Source: Acuticoccus kalidii
GTDB lineage: Bacteria > Pseudomonadota > Alphaproteobacteria > Rhizobiales > Amorphaceae
Reading direction: 5' to 3'
Length of the DNA: 64,000 nucleotides
Assembly: GCF_021556395.1 (NCBI RefSeq)
Contig: NZ_JAKGCS010000012.1
Coordinates: forward strand, 20,881-84,880
Shown piece by piece: positions 16,723-26,298 of this stretch. The notes below the pieces were generated by a model that had not been told where the DNA came from, searched no databases, and was given only the letters and a program-made list of their open reading frames with translations. The stretch's first letter is position 1; every line of letters begins with the position of its first letter. The position numbers and the translations under genes are program-made.

Positions 16723-16750
16723 CAAAAAAAAGGCCGCCCCGAGGCGGCCC
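16723..16750 (-). terminator. Rho-independent terminator after the YdeP-like gene
   Basis: GGCCGCC (16732-16738) and GGCGGCC (16743-16749) form a tight 7-bp stem with a 4-nt loop. On the minus strand it is followed by eight T (from TGCAAAAAAAA on the plus strand). It ends the transcript of the molybdoenzyme gene at 16788-19079. Confidence 0.88.
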
Positions 16751-16787
16751 ATATCGCGTTCGAGGAGGAATGGCCGGGCGACACCCG

Positions 16788-19079
16788 TCAGGCGCGCGCC
16801 TCCGCGCTCGGCGTGATGCGCACGGGGATCGCTTTGTAGGACGGGGTGAAGCTCATCGGATCGTGCGCATAGAGCGGCACCAGCGGGTTCACCTCCGGAT
16901 AATAGGCCGCGCACGCCCCGTTCGGGAATGCGTAGGAGACGAGGCGGAACCGCGCGACCTTGCGCTCCATCCCGTCCACCGAGACGGCGGTGATGTCGAC
17001 CCGGTCCCCGTCATTCAGCCCGCGCTTCGCGATCTCCTCGGGGTTCATGAACAGGATGTCCCGCTGGCCTTTGATTCCGCGATAGCGGTCCGACAGCGAA
17101 TAGAGCGTCGTGTTATATTGGTCGTGGCTGCGCACGCTCGTCAGCCACAGGACGTCCGCGTCGTGAAGGGCCGGATCCTCGCCGAGCCCTTCATGGACGA
17201 TGAGGTTTGCTTTGCCGCTGTCCGTCACCCAGATCCGTTCCCGCGCCGTCGAGGTGAGGTGGAAGCCACCCGGCACGCGGATGCGGTCATTGTAGGCCTC
17301 GAAGATCGGGAACACCGCCTCGATCGCGTCGCGAATGCGGTCATAGTCGGCGATGAAATGCTCCCAATCGACGACGCTGCGCGCGCCGAGCGTGGCGCGC
17401 GCGATCCCCGCGACGATCGCCGGCTCGCTGAGGAGATGCTCCGAGGCCGGCGCGTTGCGTCCGGCCGAGGCGTGGACCATCGACATCGAGTCCTCCACCG
17501 TCACCGACTGCGGGCCGTTCGCCTGAATGTCGATCTCGGTGCGCCCGAGGCAGGGCAGGATCAGCGCCGTCTTGCCGTGGACCAGATGGCTGCGATTGAG
17601 CTTCGTCGAGATGTGAACGGTGAGGTCGAGTTTGCGGAATGCGGCGTGCGTCTGCTCCCAGTCCGGGATCGCGGACACGATATTGCCGCCCATCCCGATA
17701 AAGGCGCGCACGTCCCCCCGCGTCATGGCTTCCAGCGCCGTGACCACATTGTGCCCATGCGCCGATGGCGGGGTGAAGCCGAAGCGCTTTTCGAGCCGTT
17801 CGAGAAACTCCGCGCTTGGCACCTCGGTGATGCCGACGGTGCGGTCCCCTTGCACGTTCGAGTGACCCCGCACCGGGCAGAGGCCGGCGCCGTCCTTTCC
17901 CATATTGCCCCGCAGGAGGCACAGGTTCGCAGCCTGCTGGACGTTCTGCGCCCCGAAACGGTGCTGGGTGAGGCCCATGCCATAGACGACGATCGCCCGT
18001 TCGGCCTGCGCATAGGTTCGCGCCGTATCCTCGATCTCGGCACGGGTGAGGCCGGAGCACCGCTCGATATCGTCCCACGCCGTCGCCCGCAGGTCGGCCG
18101 CGAGGGGCTCGAATCCGGCGGTGTGGCCGGCGATGAACTCATGATCGAGAACGGCAGGATGTTCGTCGCGCCGGGCCGCGTCGTCCCACTCGACGAGGCA
18201 TTTCATGATTCCCTTCAAAACCGCGACGTCCCCGCCGACGCGCACCTGGTAGAGGCAGGAGGAGATCTTCGTGGAGGTGAGCGTCGTCATCTCCACCGGA
18301 TCTTGCGGCGCCTGGAAGCGCTCGAGCGCGCGCTCGCGGAACGGGTTGAAGGAATGGATCGGGACGCCGCGCCGCGCGGCGTTGCGCAGGCTCGTCATCA
18401 TTCGCGGGCTGTTGGTGCCGGGATTCTGGCCGAAAATGAAGATGCAGTCGGTCTTGTCGAAATCCTCGAGCAGGACCGTTCCCTTGCCGACGCCGATCGA
18501 CTTGGGCAGCCCGACGCTCGTCGCCTCGTGGCACATGTTGGAGCAATCGGGGAAATTGTTCGTCCCGAACTCGCGCACGAAGAGCTGGTAGAGGAAGGCC
18601 GCCTCGTTCGAGGTCCGGCCGGAGGTGTAGAACTCGGCCATGTTGGGATCGGGAAGGGCGGCGAGGGCGGCGCCGATCGTCGCGAACGCCTCGTCCCAGG
18701 AGACCGGGAGATAGCGGTCGCTCGCCGCGTCATAGGCCATCGGGTGGGTGAGGCGGCCCGTCATTTCGAGGTCGTGGTCGTTCCAGCTTTCGAGCTCGGT
18801 GACGGTGTGCGCGGCGAAAAATTCCGGCGTGCACCGCATCGCCGTCGCCTCCCAGGCGACCGCCTTGCCGCCGTTCTCGCAATATTCGAACGAAGACGTG
18901 TGCTTGGGATCGGGCCAGGCGCAGCCGGGGCAGTCGAAGCCGTCGGGTTGGTTGACGTGACGCAGGGTGTTCGCCGCCTTGAGCGGGCTCTTCTGCTCCA
19001 GCAGCTGTCCGCCGAGAGCCTTCAACGCGTCCCAGCCGCCCGCCGGATGTTCGTAGACTCGGATGCTCTTCTTGGCCAC
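16788..19079 (-). CDS. FdhF/YdeP-like molybdopterin oxidoreductase
   Basis: 763-residue bis-MGD enzyme of the formate dehydrogenase alpha/YdeP branch. The N-terminus shows CPGC (50-53) and a later Cys (67) in the YdeP-like stretch FDCPGCAWPDPKH. The Mo-ligand position is probably C183 in NMCHEATS, which aligns by eye with the Sec/Cys of FdhF. A C-terminal DMSO reductase-type cofactor domain follows (GDRVDITAV). GTG 19079 is taken as start because GGAGG lies 7 nt upstream. No FdhD or electron-transfer partner is adjacent. The reaction is unknown; E. coli YdeP is tied to acid resistance (family knowledge). Confidence 0.88.
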   Translation of the reverse strand: MAKKSIRVYEHPAGGWDALKALGGQLLEQKSPLKAANTLRHVNQPDGFDCPGCAWPDPKHTSSFEYCENGGKAVAWEATAMRCTPEFFAAHTVTELESWNDHDLEMTGRLTHPMAYDAASDRYLPVSWDEAFATIGAALAALPDPNMAEFYTSGRTSNEAAFLYQLFVREFGTNNFPDCSNMCHEATSVGLPKSIGVGKGTVLLEDFDKTDCIFIFGQNPGTNSPRMMTSLRNAARRGVPIHSFNPFRERALERFQAPQDPVEMTTLTSTKISSCLYQVRVGGDVAVLKGIMKCLVEWDDAARRDEHPAVLDHEFIAGHTAGFEPLAADLRATAWDDIERCSGLTRAEIEDTARTYAQAERAIVVYGMGLTQHRFGAQNVQQAANLCLLRGNMGKDGAGLCPVRGHSNVQGDRTVGITEVPSAEFLERLEKRFGFTPPSAHGHNVVTALEAMTRGDVRAFIGMGGNIVSAIPDWEQTHAAFRKLDLTVHISTKLNRSHLVHGKTALILPCLGRTEIDIQANGPQSVTVEDSMSMVHASAGRNAPASEHLLSEPAIVAGIARATLGARSVVDWEHFIADYDRIRDAIEAVFPIFEAYNDRIRVPGGFHLTSTARERIWVTDSGKANLIVHEGLGEDPALHDADVLWLTSVRSHDQYNTTLYSLSDRYRGIKGQRDILFMNPEEIAKRGLNDGDRVDITAVSVDGMERKVARFRLVSYAFPNGACAAYYPEVNPLVPLYAHDPMSFTPSYKAIPVRITPSAEARA

Positions 19080-19292
19080 GGATGGACCTCCGGTTCGAGA
19101 ACGACAGGCTCGCCGTGCAACTATAGGATAAAGCCAATGCGGCTATGATGGCGAGCCTCGTTTCCGCCGCACAGTCACACATTTCGCGTCGGATCGCAGG
19201 TTGGATCAATGTCCCAGATCTAACGTACCATATGGGATATTCGATCGTTGGCGAGGTCAAATTTCGGGCCGAACGCGCTCGATTCGAGGCAC

Positions 19293-19332
19293 AAAAAAAG
19301 CCCGGGCTCGCGATCGGCGAACCGGGGCTTTC
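19293..19332 (-). terminator. Rho-independent terminator after the third TRAP operon
   Basis: AAAGCCCGG and CCGGGGCTTT form a stem with one bulge and a loop of about 15 nt. In the minus-strand transcript it is followed by seven T (plus-strand ACAAAAAAAG). It lies 20 bp past the dctM stop. The remaining 210 bp up to 19080 should hold the promoter of the YdeP-like gene; no gene is seen there. Confidence 0.82.
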
Positions 19333-19352
19333 GACGTGGCCGTGATCGGGCC

Positions 19353-20633
19353 TCAACCCATGATCGCGTTCGGCAGGGTGAGGACCAGCGCCGGAACCAG
19401 CGTGATGAGGAGGAGGACGACGAGCATCGCGAGGAAGAACGGCAGCGTCGGCACGATCGCCTTGCCGATCGGTATCTTCGCGATGCTACAGGCGACGAAG
19501 AGGCAGAGCCCCACCGGTGGCGTGAACAGGCCGATGCCGAGATTGACGACCGCGATGAGGCCGAAATGCACCGGATCGATGCCGAGGGCGGTCGCGATCG
19601 GCAGGAAGATCGGCGTGAAGATGATGAGCGCCGGCGTCAGGTCGAGCCAGGTGCCCACGAACAGGAACACGAGGTTCATGAGGAGGAGCACGACGATCGG
19701 GTTCGACGAGATCTGCGTGATCCAGCCGCCGATCTCGCGCGGGACCTGTTCGGCCGCGAGGAGCCAGCCGAGCCCCGAGGCGGTCGCGATCATGAGCGAG
19801 ACCGCCGCGGTGACGAGCGAGACCTCCAGCATGATGCGCGGCATCATCGAGAGCTTCAGTTCGCGATAATAGATCGTGCCGAGGAGAAACGAGTAGGCCG
19901 CCGCGACGCCGGCCGCCTCGGTCGGCGTGAAGACGCCGAAGGTGATCCCGCCGACGATGATGACGATGGTGGTGAGCGGCGGGATCCCGCGGATCGTCGC
20001 CTTCACCGCGCGCTTCAGCGAGAACGTGCCTTCCACCGGATAGCCGCGCCGCCGCGCGAGGATGCCGCAAACGAGGAGGAGGGCGAAGCCGATCATGAAG
20101 CCCGGAATGACGCCGGCGAGGAAGAGCCGCCCCACAGACGTGCCGGAGACGACGGCATAGATGACGAGCGGAATGCTCGGCGGGATGATGATGCCGATGG
20201 TCGAGGAGGCGGCGGTGACGGCGACGGAGAAGCCGGTATCGTATCCGCGCTTCTGCATCGCCGGAATGAGGACGGCGCCCACCGACGAGGTGTCGGCCGT
20301 CGCCGAGCCGGTGATGCCGGCAAAGAACATGCTGGAGACGACGTTCACATAGGCGAGGCCGCCGCGCATGAAGCCGACGAGACTGCGCGACAGTTCCAGA
20401 AGCTCGTTGGTGATCCCGCCGAGCGCCATCATGCGTCCGGTCAGGATGAACAGCGGAATCGCGATCAGCGTGAAGCTGTCGATGCCGGTATACATCCGCT
20501 GCACCACGACCGCGACGGGGAGCTCGGTGGTGAACACCAACCCGGCGGAGGTCGAGATGAGAAGCGTGATCGCGATCGGTGCGCCGAGCAGGATGAGCCC
20601 GATCAGGGCGGAAAAGGTGACGGCGACGGTCAT
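19353..20633 (-). CDS. dctM: TRAP transporter large permease (DctM)
   Basis: 426-residue membrane protein with DctM loops GITGSATADTSSVGAVLIP and GIIIPPSIPLVIYAV, plus FTPPVGLCLFV near the C-terminus. ATG 20633 overlaps the dctQ stop (ATGA), so translation is coupled. A longer Arg-rich frame upstream lies inside dctQ and is not used. With dctQ and dctP it forms a complete three-gene TRAP operon ending at a terminator. Confidence 0.93.
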   Translation of the reverse strand: MTVAVTFSALIGLILLGAPIAITLLISTSAGLVFTTELPVAVVVQRMYTGIDSFTLIAIPLFILTGRMMALGGITNELLELSRSLVGFMRGGLAYVNVVSSMFFAGITGSATADTSSVGAVLIPAMQKRGYDTGFSVAVTAASSTIGIIIPPSIPLVIYAVVSGTSVGRLFLAGVIPGFMIGFALLLVCGILARRRGYPVEGTFSLKRAVKATIRGIPPLTTIVIIVGGITFGVFTPTEAAGVAAAYSFLLGTIYYRELKLSMMPRIMLEVSLVTAAVSLMIATASGLGWLLAAEQVPREIGGWITQISSNPIVVLLLMNLVFLFVGTWLDLTPALIIFTPIFLPIATALGIDPVHFGLIAVVNLGIGLFTPPVGLCLFVACSIAKIPIGKAIVPTLPFFLAMLVVLLLITLVPALVLTLPNAIMG

Positions 20634-21169
20634 GCCGCGCTCTCCTTGAGTTCCTCGACACCGTGCGCCGTCACGTGGACGAAGCGATCGGACAGGGCGG
20701 CGAAGATCTGGCTGAGGCCGCAAAGGGCGAAGCCGACGCCCATGATCGGGAACACGATATAGATATACCACATCGGCAGTCTGAGGACGGTGCTGACCTG
20801 CCGGCCGGCCGCCTCCATCACGGTCGAAGACCCGTAACAGACGACGATGCCGAACAGGATCGTGCTCACCCCGATGAGAATGGTGAGGACCCGCGCGAGC
20901 GGCCGCGGCGCGTTGTCGAGGATCAACGTCATGCCGAGATGCTGGCCCTTCGCGAGCGCATAGACCGCGCCGATGAAGGAGAACCAGACGAAGATCATCC
21001 GCGAGACCTCGTCGGTCCAGCGATAGGGCGCGTCGAGGATCTCACGCCCGCCGATCTGCAGCAGTATGACGAGGCATAGGGCGATGCCCGCGATTTTGAG
21101 GAACGGCTCGATGCCGTAGCGCAGGATCGCCGCAATGAGCGCGTCCGTACGCCGTGATAACTCGGTCAT
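20630..21169 (-). CDS. dctQ: TRAP transporter small permease (DctQ)
   Basis: 179-residue four-helix membrane subunit. RWTDEVSRMIFVWFSFIGAV followed by KGQHLGMTLI is the DctQ-like core. It lies 68 bp after dctP, with a GC hairpin between, and overlaps dctM by 4 bp. It forms the membrane domain together with the DctM at 19353-20633. Confidence 0.9.
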   Translation of the reverse strand: MTELSRRTDALIAAILRYGIEPFLKIAGIALCLVILLQIGGREILDAPYRWTDEVSRMIFVWFSFIGAVYALAKGQHLGMTLILDNAPRPLARVLTILIGVSTILFGIVVCYGSSTVMEAAGRQVSTVLRLPMWYIYIVFPIMGVGFALCGLSQIFAALSDRFVHVTAHGVEELKESAA

Positions 21170-21193
21170 AGATCACCTGGCGCGAAGGCGCGC

Positions 21194-21214
21194 GGACGCA
21201 CGCTTTGTGCGCCC
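21194..21214 (-). terminator. Hairpin between dctP and dctQ
   Basis: GGACGCAC (21194-21201) pairs with GTGCGCCC (21207-21214), allowing one wobble, around a 5-nt loop; flanking GC bases could extend it. No T run follows, so it may stabilise the upstream dctP message or weaken read-through rather than terminate. It parallels the true terminator at the same place in the other TRAP operon. Confidence 0.45.
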
Positions 21215-21236
21215 GGCGCCGCCTTCTGAGCGGACG

Positions 21237-22205
21237 TTATTTGGAGAAGCGGTCGATGAGATCGCCGAGCTTTTCGCGATAGGCGTCGTGGATCGGCTTC
21301 GCCGCCTCGACGAAGGCGCTGACGTCCTCGACTTCGACGACATCCATGCCTTGCGCCTTGAGCTGGTCGAGCGTCTCAGCGTTCGCCTTGGATTCGGCCT
21401 CGAAGGCGTAATCCTGCGCGTCCTTGCCGGCCTGGAGGACGATCTCCTGCAGATCCTCGGGCAGGGAGGTGAACCAGTTGTTGTCCACGACGAGGAGGTT
21501 GGGCGACAGGAAATGCTGCGTCAGAGACAGCACGTCGGTGACCTCATACTCCTTCTCGGAGACGACGACCGTCGGGCTGTTCTCGGCCGCGTCGACGACG
21601 CCCGTCTGCAGCGCCATGTAGCGCTCCGAGGCGGAGATCGGCACGGGCTTGGCGCCGAAGGCTTCCATCGCGTCGAGCATCGCCGGGCTTTCCATGACGC
21701 GGATTTTCAGCCCGTTGAAGTCGGCCGGCGTGCGGATCGGCCGGTTGCCGTAGACGCTGCGCGGGGCACGGATCATCCACGCGAGGATCCGCAGGTTCGC
21801 CTCATCGAGGAGGATCTCGTTCATGTCCTCGTTGAGCCCGCCTTCGACCACCTCACGCAGATGGTCCATGCTGCGGCTGAGATAGGGAAGGTTGAACACC
21901 TCGAACTGTTCGGCGACCGAGGACATCACCGAGGTCGTGATCTCGCCGCCCTGGATCGATCCAAAACGCATCGATTCGATGTAATCGCGCTGGTCGCCGA
22001 GCTGGGCGCTGTCGAAGACCTGAACGTCGATCCGCCCCTCGCTGCGCTCGTTCACGAGGTCGGCGAAATGGCGGAAGGCTTGAACCGTGATGTCGGCGGG
22101 CTGGCTCGGGCTGGCGAGCTTCATCGTAAAGTCGGCGGCGGACGCGGGCGCTGCCGCTCCCACCAGAGCCGCGAGTGCGGCCGCACTCAGCAATCGTTTG
22201 AGCAT
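21237..22205 (-). CDS. dctP: TRAP transporter substrate-binding protein (DctP family)
   Basis: 322-residue periplasmic receptor. ATG 22205 is chosen since GGAGG precedes it at good spacing. The signal peptide is MLKRLLSAAALAALVGAAA with cleavage at ASA. GLKIRVMESPAM near residue 150 holds the conserved carboxylate-binding Arg, and LQTGVVDAAENSP follows as in C4-dicarboxylate and sugar-acid receptors. First gene of the dctPQM operon. The best guess is a sugar acid or small carboxylate ligand (family knowledge plus inference). Confidence 0.93.
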   Translation of the reverse strand: MLKRLLSAAALAALVGAAAPASAADFTMKLASPSQPADITVQAFRHFADLVNERSEGRIDVQVFDSAQLGDQRDYIESMRFGSIQGGEITTSVMSSVAEQFEVFNLPYLSRSMDHLREVVEGGLNEDMNEILLDEANLRILAWMIRAPRSVYGNRPIRTPADFNGLKIRVMESPAMLDAMEAFGAKPVPISASERYMALQTGVVDAAENSPTVVVSEKEYEVTDVLSLTQHFLSPNLLVVDNNWFTSLPEDLQEIVLQAGKDAQDYAFEAESKANAETLDQLKAQGMDVVEVEDVSAFVEAAKPIHDAYREKLGDLIDRFSK

Positions 22206-22504
22206 GGGGTTTCCTCCGATGTAATTTTGATTGGGATCGGCCCGAAAAGTCAGGCTGTCCGAGGTCGAAGCGACCATATATCGAGACATTATGCAAGGTA
22301 TACGGCTTCGTGCCTTTCGGCTCCGGCCGGCGAGGCCGCCGAACGTTCATCCGCATTCGCGCGCGAACGAGGATAGACGACGATAGACTTTGGCGCGGGG
22401 TGACGAAGTCTCACGACCGGGCGAAGGCGAGGGGAAGGCGCGCCGCTGGCGTCGGAGGCCCGTCGCTCGTCGCCCGAGAGGCGCGGTGAGCGTGCCGCGC
22501 GTCT
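22206..22504. other. Intergenic region with the dctP promoter
   Basis: 299 bp between the BenE-type gene and dctP, both on the minus strand. No gene is supported. The part near 22275-22310 is AT-richer than its surroundings and holds TATATCGAGACATTATGC and GTATAC, which may include promoter or regulator sites; no clear palindrome was found. Confidence 0.35.
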
Positions 22505-23683
22505 CTAACGACGCCGTCCCGTCGCCCGTTTCAGGAACCAGATCGCCGACCCGGCAACGAGGCCCCAAAAGGCGCCGCTGACGCCGATCAGCGTCATTCC
22601 ACTCGCCGCGAGCAGGAAGGTGAGCGCCGGCGCCTCGATCTGTCCGGGTTCTGAGAATGCGCCGGACAGGGAGGCGACGAGCGCTGGAATGAGCGCGAGG
22701 CCTGCGACCGCGGTGATCATCTCGCTCGGGGCAAGGCTCGTAAGGGCTGCGATCGGACCGGCGAAGAGGGCAAGGGTGACGAGGCTGAGCCCGGAGACGA
22801 TCGCGGCCCAATAGCGGCGCGAGGCGTCGGGTCCGGCATCCTCGCCGCACATCATCGCTGCGGTGATCGCCGACATGTTGAGGGGGATCGCGCCGAACGG
22901 GGCGATCAACAGGCTGACGAGCCCGGTCTTGCGCATCAGCGGACGCCGTTCGACGGGATAACCGTGCAGTTCGAGCACCGCGAAGCCCGGAATATTCTGA
23001 CCCGCCATCGTGACGAGATAGAGCGGCAACGCGAGCGAGATCAGCCCGCGCAAGGTGAACTCCGGCATCAGCGGCGCCATCGGCGGAAGCCAGCTCTGCC
23101 CGGCGATCGCAGCGCCCGCCGGTGCGTCGACGGTGACGGCGAGCGTGACCACGAAGGCGAGGACCGCAAGCGGTGTCGCCGCGAGCTTGTGCCATGTCAG
23201 CCCGACGACCCAGGCGAGGAGGAGCGACAGGACGAGCCAGGGAATGACGCCGAGCGCGATTGCCGGCGCGAAGCACAGCTTGAGCAGCACCCCCGCCAGA
23301 AGCGCGTTCGCGATCGGCTTCGGAATCGCCGCGACGGCGCGTCCCAAAGGCGGCCAGAGCCCGGTGATCACGATGAGGACGGCGCAGCAGATCAACGCGC
23401 CGACCGCCTCCGCGAACCCGCCGGGCAGCGCGGCCGTCGAGGCGAGGAAGGCCGCGCCCGGTGTCGACCAGGTGATGGCGGTCGGAATGCGCGAGATCGC
23501 CGGCAGCCAGATGCTGCAAATTCCCATGCCGAGCGTCGTGAAAAAGAGCCCGGTCGCGGCCTGCGCCTCGGTCGCGCCGACGCTCGTGAGGCCGGCGAGG
23601 AGGATGGCGAACGATGCGGCATAGCCGACGAATGCCGCGAGCAGCCCCATGCAAACGGCTGAAGCGCTGACGTCTCGGATCAC
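22505..23683 (-). CDS. BenE-family benzoate/H+ symporter-like transporter
   Basis: Membrane carrier of about 392 residues and ten to twelve helices. The N-terminus resembles BenE (IRDVSASAVCMGLLAAFVGY), and PLYLVTMAGQNIPGFAVLE plus PFGAIPLNMSAITAA match the conserved BenE substrate regions. GTG 23683 (AAGGA about 9 nt upstream) gives the family-like start; an in-frame GTG at 23749 would add an untypical Arg/Pro-rich leader. No aromatic degradation genes are nearby, so benzoate itself is not certain. Confidence 0.82.
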   Translation of the reverse strand: MIRDVSASAVCMGLLAAFVGYAASFAILLAGLTSVGATEAQAATGLFFTTLGMGICSIWLPAISRIPTAITWSTPGAAFLASTAALPGGFAEAVGALICCAVLIVITGLWPPLGRAVAAIPKPIANALLAGVLLKLCFAPAIALGVIPWLVLSLLLAWVVGLTWHKLAATPLAVLAFVVTLAVTVDAPAGAAIAGQSWLPPMAPLMPEFTLRGLISLALPLYLVTMAGQNIPGFAVLELHGYPVERRPLMRKTGLVSLLIAPFGAIPLNMSAITAAMMCGEDAGPDASRRYWAAIVSGLSLVTLALFAGPIAALTSLAPSEMITAVAGLALIPALVASLSGAFSEPGQIEAPALTFLLAASGMTLIGVSGAFWGLVAGSAIWFLKRATGRRR

Positions 23684-23912
23684 GGTCTCACGTCCTTGGA
23701 ATACGTGCGGGTGGGGTCGACGGAACGCCGCGTCAGGGCCGGATCGCACGCCTCATGATGGTGAGACGGTGGGATCGGGACTGAATGCGGCCATGGGAGG
23801 AAGTCCGTCGCGGAAGTCGCTGCCTGCGCCATCCCTCGCATGGATCGACCGCGCGGGGAAGCAGAACGGCTTTATTCTATAACTACATTCGCACTAGGAA
23901 AGCCTCGTCCCT

Positions 23913-25691
23913 TTGCTCAAATCCTCGTCCGATTTCTACATGCAAGCGATCAAGCGTCTCACCAAGCGCCTGCGGGGCTTTCACAACCGATTGAGCTTGC
24001 GCGTTCAGACGGCGCTCTTCACCGCGGCGCTGTGTTTCGCGGCCGTGATGCTCGCGGCGGCCTGGTCGGCCAATGTCGCGCGGCAGGTGGCGATCGAGGG
24101 GAGCGAGCGCGAACTCGTCCAACTCGCCCAGTCGCTGGCCGGGCGCCTCGATCAGCATATGTTCGAGCGCTATCGCGAGGTCCGCAACATCGTTGGCCTG
24201 CAGCCCTTGCGGCGGATCTGGGCGAGCCGGCCGGAGGAGGCGCGCTCGGTCCTCCAGGAGTTGCAGAAGACGGTGCCGGACTATGCCTGGATCGGCCTCG
24301 CCGCGCCGGATGGGCTCGTCAAGGTGGCGACCGGCGGGCTCCTCGAAGGTGTCTCCGTCGCCGAGCGGCCGTGGTTCATCGACGGTCTGGCGGGCATCAC
24401 CGTCAAGGACGTCCATGACGCGAAGCTGCTCGATGCCTATCTGCGGACCTCGCCCGACGAGGCCCCGTTCCGGTTCGTCGACGTCGCAATGCCCGTGCAG
24501 GCGCCCAACGGGCAGCGCGCGGGTGTCGTCGGGGCGCATCTCAGCTGGCGTTGGGCGCAGGATCTGCAAGCCTCCTTCCTCAACCGGGCCGGCGTGGCGG
24601 ATGGGACCGAGCTTCTGGTCCTGTCGCGGGACGGCAGTGTCCTGATCGGGCCGGACGACGAAGAGCGCGACCAGGGCGTTCTCGTCGACCTCGCGAGCGG
24701 ACAGGGCGCCACGGTGGTCGAGGACGCCACCGGCTCGATGATCGTCGCGCTCGCCCCGACGGTGGGGGAGGGGGAGTATCCGGGGCTCGGCTGGGTCGTC
24801 GCCGCGCAGCGCCCGCGGGCGGTGGTGGAAGCGCCGGCCGATGCGCTCGGGCGGCGGATCATCCTGGTGGGGAGCGCCATCGCCATGGCGGCCGCGCTCC
24901 TTGCCTTCATCCTCGCCGGTCGTGTCACCGGCCCGTTGACGAAACTCTCGCACAATCTCGATCTCGTCGGCCGGACGCCGGAGCTCACGATGATCGAACG
25001 ACAGGACGGCTCGAGCGAGATCGTGCAGCTCTCGTCGACCATTCGCTCGCTCCTGCGCCGCATCGGCACGGCCGAGGCGCAGCGGGAGGCGGCGCATGTG
25101 GAGGTCGAGGATCTGCGGCGGGAGGTTCTCGCGCGCGAGCAGGCGGTTGACGAGGTCGCGCGCCGGCTGGGCGGCGATCTCGAGACGATGCGTGTGCTCG
25201 CCGAGACCGATCCGCTCACCGGGCTGCTCAACCGCCGGGCCTTTCTCGCCGCGGCGGACAAGGCGGTCGCCGAACAGCGCGCCGATGACGGCATGGTCGC
25301 CATCCTGTTGTTCGACATCGACCACTTCAAGCGCGTCAACGACACGCTCGGCCATCCGGCCGGGGATGAGGTCATCCGGCGGGTGGGGACGGCGCTTCAG
25401 TCGAACATGCGCAGCCGCGATAAGGTCGCAAGGTTCGGCGGCGAGGAGTTCGTCGTGATGCTGGTGGAGATCGGACCGCATGAGACCGAGGCCCTCGCCA
25501 ACCGCATCCGCGGCGACGTCGCCGAGATCGGTTTCGATGCGATCGCGCCGCAGCTCGCGGTCACGGTCAGCGTCGGCGTCGCCCTCACGATCGCGGCCGA
25601 TCGCGATATCGAGGATACGATCCAGCGCGCCGATCAGGCGCTTTACGAGGCGAAAGCCGGCGGCCGCAACCAGGTCGCGATGGCGGCCTGA
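23913..25691 (+). CDS. Membrane diguanylate cyclase with periplasmic sensor (cache-HAMP-GGDEF)
   Basis: 592 residues: TM1 at about 33-53, a periplasmic double-cache-like sensor at about 55-310, TM2 at about 312-335, a short HAMP/coiled linker, then GGDEF at about 425-590. The active site is GGEEF (about 509-513), with an intact inhibitory RxxD (RSRD) five residues before it, so it should make c-di-GMP and be product-inhibited. TTG 23913 (AGGAAAG upstream) opens the frame; ATG 23940 is a possible alternative start without ribosome site. Divergent from the BenE gene. The signal sensed is unknown. Confidence 0.9.
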   Translation: MLKSSSDFYMQAIKRLTKRLRGFHNRLSLRVQTALFTAALCFAAVMLAAAWSANVARQVAIEGSERELVQLAQSLAGRLDQHMFERYREVRNIVGLQPLRRIWASRPEEARSVLQELQKTVPDYAWIGLAAPDGLVKVATGGLLEGVSVAERPWFIDGLAGITVKDVHDAKLLDAYLRTSPDEAPFRFVDVAMPVQAPNGQRAGVVGAHLSWRWAQDLQASFLNRAGVADGTELLVLSRDGSVLIGPDDEERDQGVLVDLASGQGATVVEDATGSMIVALAPTVGEGEYPGLGWVVAAQRPRAVVEAPADALGRRIILVGSAIAMAAALLAFILAGRVTGPLTKLSHNLDLVGRTPELTMIERQDGSSEIVQLSSTIRSLLRRIGTAEAQREAAHVEVEDLRREVLAREQAVDEVARRLGGDLETMRVLAETDPLTGLLNRRAFLAAADKAVAEQRADDGMVAILLFDIDHFKRVNDTLGHPAGDEVIRRVGTALQSNMRSRDKVARFGGEEFVVMLVEIGPHETEALANRIRGDVAEIGFDAIAPQLAVTVSVGVALTIAADRDIEDTIQRADQALYEAKAGGRNQVAMAA

Positions 25692-25807
25692 CCGCCCTCA
25701 ACGGCGCGGGGCGGCGACGGGCCTGCCGCACCGGGCCTCTTGCTCCCCCAGCCATGGCCGGCAACAATCCCACCGGTCGAACGACCCCACGCGAGGCCTA
25801 TCGAACG

Positions 25808-26221
25808 ATGAGTGATGCCGATTCTCCCTCCGTCCGGATCGACGCGAAACTCGCCTCTCTCGGCGACTGGCGGGGCGACACGCTCGCCGAGATGCGCAGG
25901 CTGATCCTCGAAGCCGATCCCGAGATCGTCGAGGCGGTGAAATGGGTGAAGCCCACGAACCCCACGGGCGTGCCGACATGGGAGCAGAGCGGGATCGTCT
26001 GCACGGGCGAGGTCTACAAGGCCTACGTCAAGCTGACGTTCGCGCACGGCGCCGCACTCGACGATCCGCACGGTCTCTTCAATGCCGGGTTCGGCGGCGG
26101 AACGCGGCGCGCGATCGACTTGCGGGAAGGCGAAATGATCGACCCCGCCGCGTTCAAGGCGCTGATCAAATCCGCCGTCGCCCACAACGTGGCGAAACTG
26201 AAGGCGAAGGCGAAGAAATAG
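25808..26221 (+). CDS. DUF1801 domain protein
   Basis: 137-residue soluble protein whose core (ILEADPEIVEAVKWVKPTNP, then VCTGEVYKAYVKLTFAHG) matches the DUF1801/YdhG-like fold. ATG 25808 starts the domain; a longer frame adds only low-complexity sequence. The C-terminus is Lys/Ala-rich (KLKAKAKK). No defined biochemical function is known for the family. Stand-alone gene, convergent with the IalB-family gene. Confidence 0.8.
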   Translation: MSDADSPSVRIDAKLASLGDWRGDTLAEMRRLILEADPEIVEAVKWVKPTNPTGVPTWEQSGIVCTGEVYKAYVKLTFAHGAALDDPHGLFNAGFGGGTRRAIDLREGEMIDPAAFKALIKSAVAHNVAKLKAKAKK

Positions 26222-26235
26222 CCGCCCATCGTGTC

Positions 26236-26257
26236 CCGGCGCCGGCTGTGGCGCCGG
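26236..26257. terminator. Hairpin between convergent genes
   Basis: CCGGCGCC (26236-26243) and GGCGCCGG (26250-26257) form a perfect 8-bp stem with a 6-nt loop. There is no T run on either side. Its place between two converging genes suggests a two-way transcript end. Confidence 0.5.
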
Positions 26258-26298
26258 TCGCCTGATCGGAAACGGTCAACGATCCGCGTGTCGCACGC

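Noticed and set aside
16470..19148. Plus-strand open frame opposite the YdeP-like gene
   Set aside because: Shadow of a well-supported molybdoenzyme on the minus strand; Arg-rich and motif-free.
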